Part shown: piece by piece, positions 7,092 through 12,018 of the stretch
How positions within the stretch are numbered: the first letter of the stretch is position 1
Layout of the letters: each line of letters starts with the position of its first letter
Assembly (NCBI GenBank): GCA_019428955.1
Contig: JAHYJF010000088.1
Location: 1 to 12,018 of the forward strand
Source of the DNA: Burkholderiaceae bacterium
GTDB taxonomy: Bacteria > Pseudomonadota > Gammaproteobacteria > Burkholderiales > Burkholderiaceae_E
Direction of reading: 5' to 3'
DNA: 12,018 bases
Notes under the pieces: model-generated
Seen by the model: only the letters and a program-made list of their open reading frames with translations
Databases searched by the model: none
Told to the model about the DNA's origin: nothing
Made by a program: the position numbers and the translations under genes

Positions 7092-8324
7092 ATGCCCAGC
7101 CCACTCGAATCAATCCGCGTCCTCGACCTCACCCGCGTGCTCGCCGGACCGTGGTGCGCCCAGAACCTTGCCGACCTCGGCGCCGACGTGATCAAGATCG
7201 AGCGCCCCGGCGCCGGCGACGACACCCGCAGCTGGGGGCCGCCATTTCTCAAGGACTCGGAGGGCAACGATACCAGCGACGCGGCCTACTACCTGGCGGC
7301 CAACCGCGGCAAGCGCTCGGTGGCGATCGACATCGCCAGCGCCGCCGGGCAGCAGGCGATCCGCGACCTGGCGGCGAAGTGCGACGTGGTGCTGGAGAAC
7401 TTCAAGGTCGGCCAGCTCGCCGGCTACGGGCTGGACTACGCGCATCTCAAGGAAGTCAACCCGCAACTGATCTACTGCTCGATCACCGGCTTCGGCCAGG
7501 ATGGGCCGTGGGCCCATCGCCCGGGATACGACTTCATCGTCCAGGGGCTGGGCGGACTGATGTCGATTACCGGCGAAGCCGACGATCGTCCCGGCGGTGG
7601 TCCGCAGAAGGTCGGCGTGGCGGTCTCCGACCTGATGACCGGGATGTACGCGACCCAGGCAGTGCTGGCGGCGCTCATCCATCGCCAGTTGACCGGCGAA
7701 GGCCAGTACATCGACCTGGCGCTGCTCGACGTGCAAGTGGCAATGCTGGCCAACATGAACACCAATTACCTGGTGAGCGGCAAGGCGCCTCGGCGCTGGG
7801 GCAATGCGCATCCCAACATCGTTCCCTACCAGACCTTCAAGACCGCCGATCGCTGGATCATCGTCGCGGTGGGCAACGACGCCCAGTACCGGCGCTTCTG
7901 CGAGATCGGCAACCGCAGCGAACTGGGCACCGACCAGCGCTTTGCCCGTAACGCCGACCGGGTGCGCAATCGCGAGCAACTGGTCGAACTGCTGGCCGCG
8001 ATGATGGCCGAATTCCCGGCCGATTACTGGCTCGAACGCCTCGAGGGTGCCGGCATCCCCTGCGGACCGATCAATGACCTCGAGCAAGTCTTTCGCAATC
8101 CCCAGGTCCTCGCGCGCGGCCTGCGGGTCGACATTCCCCGCGCCGACGCCGGCCCGGTGCCGCTGGTAGGTTCGCCACTGCGCTTCTCGGCCACGCCGGT
8201 GAGTTATCGCCGGGCGCCGCCGCGGCTGGGTGAGCACACCGCCGAGGTGTTGGGCGAATTGCTGGGCTACGACGCCGCCCGGATCGCGGCAGTGGCCACG
8301 GACAAGAGCGGTGAGTCCTCCTGA
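7092..8324 (+). CDS. CaiB/BaiF family (class III) CoA-transferase
   Basis: A 410-residue cytoplasmic enzyme that moves CoA between carboxylic acids; family examples are formyl-CoA:oxalate, carnitine, succinyl-CoA:(R)-benzylsuccinate and succinyl-CoA:malate-type transferases. The N-terminus is typical (LESIRVLDLTRVLAGPWCAQNLADLGADVIKIERPGAGDDTR in outline, residues 5-46). NRGKRSVAID (71-80), LENFKVGQLAGYGL (101-114) and SITGFGQDGPW (130-140) are the other family blocks. D180 in AVSDLMTGM aligns with the catalytic Asp169 of formyl-CoA transferase, so it should be active. Length fits the family (about 390-430). The ATG at 7092 gives the expected N-terminus but has a weak Shine-Dalgarno site; the frame remains open far upstream only as an alaS antisense shadow. 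It is the first gene of the right-hand operon and overlaps the kinase start by 14 nt. The acid substrates are not identifiable from sequence alone. Confidence 0.94.
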   Translation: MPSPLESIRVLDLTRVLAGPWCAQNLADLGADVIKIERPGAGDDTRSWGPPFLKDSEGNDTSDAAYYLAANRGKRSVAIDIASAAGQQAIRDLAAKCDVVLENFKVGQLAGYGLDYAHLKEVNPQLIYCSITGFGQDGPWAHRPGYDFIVQGLGGLMSITGEADDRPGGGPQKVGVAVSDLMTGMYATQAVLAALIHRQLTGEGQYIDLALLDVQVAMLANMNTNYLVSGKAPRRWGNAHPNIVPYQTFKTADRWIIVAVGNDAQYRRFCEIGNRSELGTDQRFARNADRVRNREQLVELLAAMMAEFPADYWLERLEGAGIPCGPINDLEQVFRNPQVLARGLRVDIPRADAGPVPLVGSPLRFSATPVSYRRAPPRLGEHTAEVLGELLGYDAARIAAVATDKSGESS

Positions 8325-10341
8325 GCCCGTCAGCGGGCGCGACACCGCGCTCGCCTATCGCCCCGGGAAGGAAAGCCTTTTCCCGGTGCGTTCGCTCTGG
8401 TTCGTGGCCGCCCTCGTCGTGCTGCTGGCGGCGGTGCTCTGGAGCACGCTCTGGCTGGTTCATAACTACGAGCAAAGCGAGAAGCAGGAGTCGCTGCAAC
8501 AGGCCAGCCTGGTGGCAGCGGCGACGATTCGCTCCCGGCTTGGTGAAACCGAGTTGGCGCTGCGCGGACTGGCCTCGGACCTGCGCAGTGGCGATGACGC
8601 CCGCTTCAATTCAGTGGCCAGTGAACTGCTGGCCAACAATCCGGCGCTGCTGCGCATCGAGTTGCGCTTCGGCAGCGATCTGCTGGCTGCCGTCGATGCT
8701 CCCCAACCCCGCCCTCGACTCGGTCCGGCGCGGCGCGCCGGCCTGGCGTTCGATACCCAGATAGCGCTGGCCGCCTCGCGCGGCGCCGACCGGCTCGCCT
8801 ACTCGCGGCCGTACCCCGTCGAAATACCTGGTGAGTTGCCGTTCGCGGTTACCGAACTGGCGGTGCCAGTCGAGCGCGAGCGCCGCGGCACGCTGCTGGC
8901 GGTCTATTCGCTCTCGCGGATGCTGGACTACTTCGCGCCGGCGGCCTTCCTTGCGGCCAACGAAGTGACCCTGGGCGAAGTCGACGGCAGCACGCTGGCG
9001 CGTCCGGCATCGGGAATGCCCGGCGCCGGGGTCTACCGCACCACTGTCCCGCTCGAGCTGGCCGGCGGCAGGTCGATATGGTTGCGCGCCGACAGCCGGA
9101 CCGGAGAGCCGAAGATCATCCCCAACCTGCTGGCCGGCATGCTGGTGGCGGCAATCGCGGGGTTGGCCGTCATCGGCGGCCTGCTTGGCCGCGATATGCG
9201 CCTGCGCGCGCGGGCCGAGCGCGCGCTGCGCGAGCAGTACGCCTTCCGGACCGCGATGGAGGATTCATTGGTCACTGGCCTGCGGGCGCGCGATCGCGAC
9301 GGGGTCATCACCTATGTCAATCCGGCCTTCTGCAAAATGACCGGCTATCGTTCCGAGGAACTGGTCGGACTCGCTCCACCATTGCCATACTGGACCAGCG
9401 AAACCGCCGACAGTCCTGGCCAGGCGCAACCCCGCGCCCGCAACCCCGGTGATCAGCAACAGGGCCTCGAGACGGTTTTCAGGCGCCGCAACGGCGAGCA
9501 ATTCCCGGTCTTGATCTTCGACGCGCCGCTGATCGACGCCAACGGCGAGCAGGCGGGATGGATGGATTCGATCTTCGACATCAGCGACCAGAAGCGCATC
9601 GAGGAACTGAGCCGGCGCCAGCAGGAAAAACTGCACCAGAACGCGCGCATGGCGCTGCTCGGCGAAGTGTCGTCGTCGCTGTCGCACGAACTCAACCAGC
9701 CTCTGGCCGCGATCAGCGGCTACGCCACAGCCTGTCGCAACCTGCTCGCCAGCGGCAAGCAGACCGATCTCGACGTCGCGCTGAGCCGCATCTACAGCCA
9801 GGCGGAACGTGCCGGGCAGGTGATCCGCAGCGTCAACGATTTCGTGCGCAGCAGGAAACTCGATCGCGCCGCCATCGATCTCGCCGACCTGATGCGCGCG
9901 CTCGAGCCGCTGATCGAACTGCAGGCCCGCGAACTGGGTGTGCGGCTGGCCTGGAAGGCGGACCCGGGAGCGGTCGTGCATGCCGATCGCACCATGCTCG
10001 AGCAGGTAATCCTGAACCTGACGCGCAATGCCATCGAATCGATGGCATCGACCCCACCCGAATCGCGCCTACTCGAAATCGAGATAAGCTTGCTGGATTC
10101 GGGCGGCGACGGGCCAATGGTCGAAATTGCGGTGCTCGACCGCGGCGCCGGCGTCTCGCCGGAGGCGAGCAAGCACCTGTTCAGCGCTTTCTTCAGCACC
10201 AAGGAGCAGGGACTGGGCATCGGACTGAGCCTGTGCCGCTCCGTAGTCGAGCAGCACGGCGGCCAGCTGCGCTACTGTGAGCGGGAAAGCGGGGGGGCGC
10301 GGTTCAGCGCTACCATTGCAGCTATCGGTGCCACGACATGA
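8311..10341 (+). CDS. Membrane PAS sensor histidine kinase (DctS-like)
   Basis: A 676-residue sensor kinase if it starts at GTG 8311. Order: short cytoplasmic tail; TM1 about 29-50; periplasmic sensor about 51-268, of a size fitting a Cache/PDC-type ligand domain; TM2 about 270-292; PAS domain about 308-428 (GVITYVNPAFCKMTGY, then ISDQKRIEEL at its end). Next comes a HisKA dimerisation helix with phospho-acceptor H459 (SLSHELNQPLAAISGY), then an HATPase_c domain with N-box N569/N573, G1 D610-x-G-x-G and G2 GLGIGLS (634-640). The layout and PAS style resemble DctS of Rhodobacter, which senses C4-dicarboxylates and pairs with a FixJ-type regulator; the ligand here is inferred only by analogy. 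GTG 8311 is chosen because it overlaps the CoA-transferase end in the usual way; GTG 8230 and GTG 8386 are alternatives. Its TGA overlaps the regulator ATG (ATGA). Confidence 0.93.
   Translation: MSPPEPVSGRDTALAYRPGKESLFPVRSLWFVAALVVLLAAVLWSTLWLVHNYEQSEKQESLQQASLVAAATIRSRLGETELALRGLASDLRSGDDARFNSVASELLANNPALLRIELRFGSDLLAAVDAPQPRPRLGPARRAGLAFDTQIALAASRGADRLAYSRPYPVEIPGELPFAVTELAVPVERERRGTLLAVYSLSRMLDYFAPAAFLAANEVTLGEVDGSTLARPASGMPGAGVYRTTVPLELAGGRSIWLRADSRTGEPKIIPNLLAGMLVAAIAGLAVIGGLLGRDMRLRARAERALREQYAFRTAMEDSLVTGLRARDRDGVITYVNPAFCKMTGYRSEELVGLAPPLPYWTSETADSPGQAQPRARNPGDQQQGLETVFRRRNGEQFPVLIFDAPLIDANGEQAGWMDSIFDISDQKRIEELSRRQQEKLHQNARMALLGEVSSSLSHELNQPLAAISGYATACRNLLASGKQTDLDVALSRIYSQAERAGQVIRSVNDFVRSRKLDRAAIDLADLMRALEPLIELQARELGVRLAWKADPGAVVHADRTMLEQVILNLTRNAIESMASTPPESRLLEIEISLLDSGGDGPMVEIAVLDRGAGVSPEASKHLFSAFFSTKEQGLGIGLSLCRSVVEQHGGQLRYCERESGGARFSATIAAIGATT
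8363..8386 (+). other. Hairpin-forming sequence near the start of the kinase gene
   Basis: CCGGGAAGG (8363-8371) can pair with CCTTTTCCCGG (8376-8386) around an AAAG loop with a two-base T bulge. It lies 17 codons into the kinase frame and ends exactly at an in-frame GTG (8386-8388) that is a possible alternative start. It could modulate translation or partly terminate between enzyme and kinase, or be a chance feature of coding sequence. Confidence 0.3.
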
Positions 10342-11009
10342 TGAAAACTACGCCCCAGCGCAGCAACACCCAGAAACCGGTTGTCTACCTCGTCGATGAC
10401 GAGCCGGTAGTGGCCGATGCGCTCTCTTTCCTGCTGGGGTCGCGCGGCCTGGCCTGCGAACACTTCGACAGCGGCGAAGCCTTCTGGGCGCTCGTGAACG
10501 CGCGCTCCGATTGGGCGCTGCGTCCGGGCTGCGTGCTGCTCGATGTGCGCATGCGCAACATGTCAGGCATAGAAGTTTTCGAGCGCCTGGTCAGGCGCGA
10601 CCCCGGACTCCCCGTGCCGGTAATCTTCCTCACCGGCCACGGCGACATCCCGATGGCGGTCGAGGCGCTCAAGCGTGGCGCCTTCGATTTCTTCGAGAAA
10701 CCGTTTGCCGACAATCGCCTGGTCGACCGGGTCGAGCAGGCGATCGATGAGTCGCGCCGCCGCATCAAGACCGAACAGAGCAATGCCGACCTCGCCACGC
10801 GGCTCGCGCGCCTGAGCAACCGCGAGCGCGAGGTCATGAGGCTGATTCTGGCCGGCAAGCTCAACAAGCTGATCGCCGCGGATCTGGGCATCAGCATGCG
10901 CACGGTCGAGGTTCACCGCGCCAACGTGTTCGCCAAGATGGCCGTGCGCAACGGCGTCGATCTGGCGCGACTGTTCGAAGGCACCGGCCTGCCGCTGGAG
11001 GAGTCCTGA
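10338..11009 (+). CDS. FixJ/DctR-like response regulator (receiver + LuxR-type HTH)
   Basis: A 223-residue DNA-binding response regulator, cytoplasmic, and the evident partner of the kinase just upstream. The receiver domain (about 14-132) has the acidic pair D20/D21, phospho-acceptor D69 (CVLLDVRM), switch Thr T99 (IFLTGHGD) and conserved K121 (FFEKPF). A linker helix (about 128-152) leads to a GerE/LuxR-type helix-turn-helix at about 158-202 (LSNREREVMRLI ... ISMRTVEVHRANVFAKM). The order and length match the FixJ/TodT/DctR group, which activates sigma-70 promoters. The ATG at 10338 overlaps the kinase TGA; a second ATG directly follows at 10341, so the exact start could be one codon later. 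The kinase and regulator are expected to be made in linked amounts. Targets are unknown; the divergent region 6930-7091 and an unseen transporter operon are natural candidates. Confidence 0.94.
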   Translation: MMKTTPQRSNTQKPVVYLVDDEPVVADALSFLLGSRGLACEHFDSGEAFWALVNARSDWALRPGCVLLDVRMRNMSGIEVFERLVRRDPGLPVPVIFLTGHGDIPMAVEALKRGAFDFFEKPFADNRLVDRVEQAIDESRRRIKTEQSNADLATRLARLSNREREVMRLILAGKLNKLIAADLGISMRTVEVHRANVFAKMAVRNGVDLARLFEGTGLPLEES

Positions 11010-11042
11010 GGGTGCGCGTTATTAACATTGGGCCGTGCGCCC
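11010..11042 (+). other. Weak RNA hairpin in the gap between the regulator and the dehydrogenase
   Basis: GGGTGCGC (11010-11017) can pair with GTGCGCCC (11035-11042), including two G-U pairs, around a 17-nt A/T-rich loop that contains TATTAA. It sits in the only sizeable gap (75 bp) of the right-hand gene run. It might damp read-through, and the loop might hold a -10 element for a separate promoter, but no fitting -35 is seen. Function is uncertain. Confidence 0.2.
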
Positions 11043-11070
11043 TGGCGCGCTCAACACCTGACAACCAATG

Positions 11071-11076
11071 AGAGGA
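11071..11076 (+). promoter_or_regulatory. Shine-Dalgarno site of the beta-hydroxyacid dehydrogenase gene
   Basis: AGAGGA lies 8 nt before ATG 11085. It settles the start there and rules out the longer frame from TTG 11028, whose extra 19 residues do not look like part of the enzyme. Confidence 0.7.
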
Positions 11077-11084
11077 CAGCAACG

Positions 11085-11987
11085 ATGACTCAGAGAAGCT
11101 ACGAACCAATCGCCTCCCGGCGCGTCGCCTTCCTCGGGCTCGGCGTGATGGGCTACCCGATGGCCGGGCACCTGCAGCGCGCCGGACACCAGGTAAGCGT
11201 CTACAACCGCACCACCAGCAAGGCCGAGCAATGGGTCGGCGAGTACGGCGGCAAGCACGCGCCGACGCCCCGCCAGGCGGCCCACGAAGCCGAGATCGTT
11301 TTCAGTTGCGTCGGCAATGACGACGACCTGCGGTCGGTGGTGCTCGGCGAGCACGGGGCGCTTGCCGGCATGAAGGCCGGCGCGATCCTGGTCGATCACA
11401 CCACGGCGTCGGCGGCGGTCGCCCGCGAACTCCACGCCATCGCGGCCCGCAACGGACTGGGCTTTGTCGACGCGCCGGTGTCGGGCGGCGAAGCCGGAGC
11501 AGTCAATGGCATGCTCACCGTGATGTGCGGCGGCGAGGCCGCTGATTTCGATCCGGTCAAGCCGGTCGGCATGGCCTTTGCCAAGGCGTTCACGCTGATC
11601 GGGGCGCCGGGCGCCGGCCAACTTGCGAAAATGGTCAACCAGATCTGCATCGCCGGGCTGATGCAGGGGCTCTCCGAGGGCATCAACTTCGGGCTCGAAG
11701 CCGGACTCGACATGAAACTGGTGCTCGAGGTGATCGGCAAGGGCGCGGCGCAATCCTGGCAGATGGACAACCGCGGCACCACCATGGTCGACAATAAGTT
11801 CGACTTCGGCTTCGCGGTCGACTGGATGCGCAAGGACCTCGGGCTGTGCCTGGAGGAAGCGCGCAACAACGGCGCGCCGCTGCCGGTCACCGCACTGGTC
11901 GACCAGTTCTACGGCGACGTCCAGCGCATGGGCGGCCGACGCAACGACACTTCGAGCCTGATCCGGCGCCTGCGCAAGGCCGGGTGA
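11085..11987 (+). CDS. NAD(P)-dependent beta-hydroxyacid dehydrogenase (3-hydroxyisobutyrate dehydrogenase family)
   Basis: A 300-residue cytoplasmic oxidoreductase of the family that includes 3-hydroxyisobutyrate dehydrogenase, tartronate semialdehyde reductase and succinic/glyoxylic semialdehyde reductases. It has a Rossmann dinucleotide site at 18-23 (GLGVMG) after a short N-terminal extension. The substrate-binding signature is at 129-141 (DAPVSGGEAGAVN), and catalytic K182 lies in GQLAKMVNQ. A C-terminal all-helical dimerisation half contains DWMRKDLGL (246-254). After the second strand the sequence is N41-R-T-T-S-K46; in characterised relatives an NRTxxK pattern contacts the 2'-phosphate of NADP, so NADPH use is inferred. 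Which semialdehyde or hydroxyacid it handles is not evident. It lies 75 bp after the regulator on the same strand and may share its transcript. Length and motifs are complete. Confidence 0.92.
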   Translation: MTQRSYEPIASRRVAFLGLGVMGYPMAGHLQRAGHQVSVYNRTTSKAEQWVGEYGGKHAPTPRQAAHEAEIVFSCVGNDDDLRSVVLGEHGALAGMKAGAILVDHTTASAAVARELHAIAARNGLGFVDAPVSGGEAGAVNGMLTVMCGGEAADFDPVKPVGMAFAKAFTLIGAPGAGQLAKMVNQICIAGLMQGLSEGINFGLEAGLDMKLVLEVIGKGAAQSWQMDNRGTTMVDNKFDFGFAVDWMRKDLGLCLEEARNNGAPLPVTALVDQFYGDVQRMGGRRNDTSSLIRRLRKAG

Positions 11988-12018
11988 AGATCCGCGCTTT
12001 CCTCATCGCGGGCGCGGC
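11984..12018 (+). CDS. Possible start of a further gene with a signal-peptide-like N-terminus (cut by window edge)
   Basis: GTG at 11984 overlaps the dehydrogenase stop (GTGA) and opens a frame reading (M)KIRAFLIAGA to the end of the window. A positive start followed by hydrophobic residues resembles a Sec signal peptide or first membrane helix. An AAGG lies a few bases upstream. Only 11 codons are visible, so the product cannot be named and the start is tentative. Confidence 0.35.
   Translation, partial: MKIRAFLIAGA

Noticed and set aside
7110..8345. Minus-strand open frame of 411 codons opposite the CoA-transferase
   Set aside because: The CoA-transferase has family motifs and a catalytic Asp; the antisense frame is His/Gly/Val-rich shadow sequence.
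1..12018. CRISPR arrays, tRNA/rRNA genes, insertion sequences, integrase or phage genes, riboswitches
   Set aside because: None seen on reading: no regularly spaced repeats, no transposase-like proteins, almost no non-coding space, and no recognisable T-box or other leader structure before either synthetase within view.

Overview
The window is GC-rich, densely packed bacterial chromosome of ordinary character. Gene content (bacterial ValRS and AlaRS, a DctS/FixJ-like two-component pair, a CaiB-type CoA-transferase, a TusA-family protein) and a strong preference for C or G at third codon positions suggest a proteobacterium. A betaproteobacterium of the Rhodocyclales/Burkholderiales type is my guess from style, not a demonstrated assignment. 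I see no mobile element, CRISPR array, rRNA, tRNA or phage gene.

Left part (1-2748, + strand): the C-terminal half of valyl-tRNA synthetase (valS), cut by the window edge, then a secreted lipoprotein-type alpha/beta hydrolase. The hydrolase frame is intact except for one TAA exactly in the nucleophile elbow (G-stop-S-Q-G), so it is called a pseudogene unless the base is a sequencing error. A short convergent gap (2749-2830) holds a perfect palindrome and overlapping hairpins that could act as a two-way terminator.

Middle part (2831-6929, - strand): alaS, a 12-TM-type MFS transporter and a small TusA-family sulfurtransferase-like protein form a tight operon transcribed right to left. alaS and the MFS gene are 2 nt apart, and the MFS and TusA genes overlap by ATGA.

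Right part (7092-12018, + strand): divergent from alaS across a 162-bp control region lies a run of a class III CoA-transferase, a membrane PAS sensor histidine kinase, a FixJ/LuxR-type response regulator and a beta-hydroxyacid dehydrogenase. A further gene probably begins at the right edge. Start/stop overlaps (14 nt, then ATGA, later a possible GTGA) point to co-transcription. The likely theme is sensing an external organic acid and handling a related acid through CoA transfer and hydroxyacid oxidation or semialdehyde reduction, but the substrate cannot be read from the sequence.

The item most worth checking is the in-frame ochre codon at 2044-2046. The sensor/regulator pair inside a metabolic operon and the coupled alaS-MFS-TusA operon come next. 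Nothing here clearly amounts to a new biological system.
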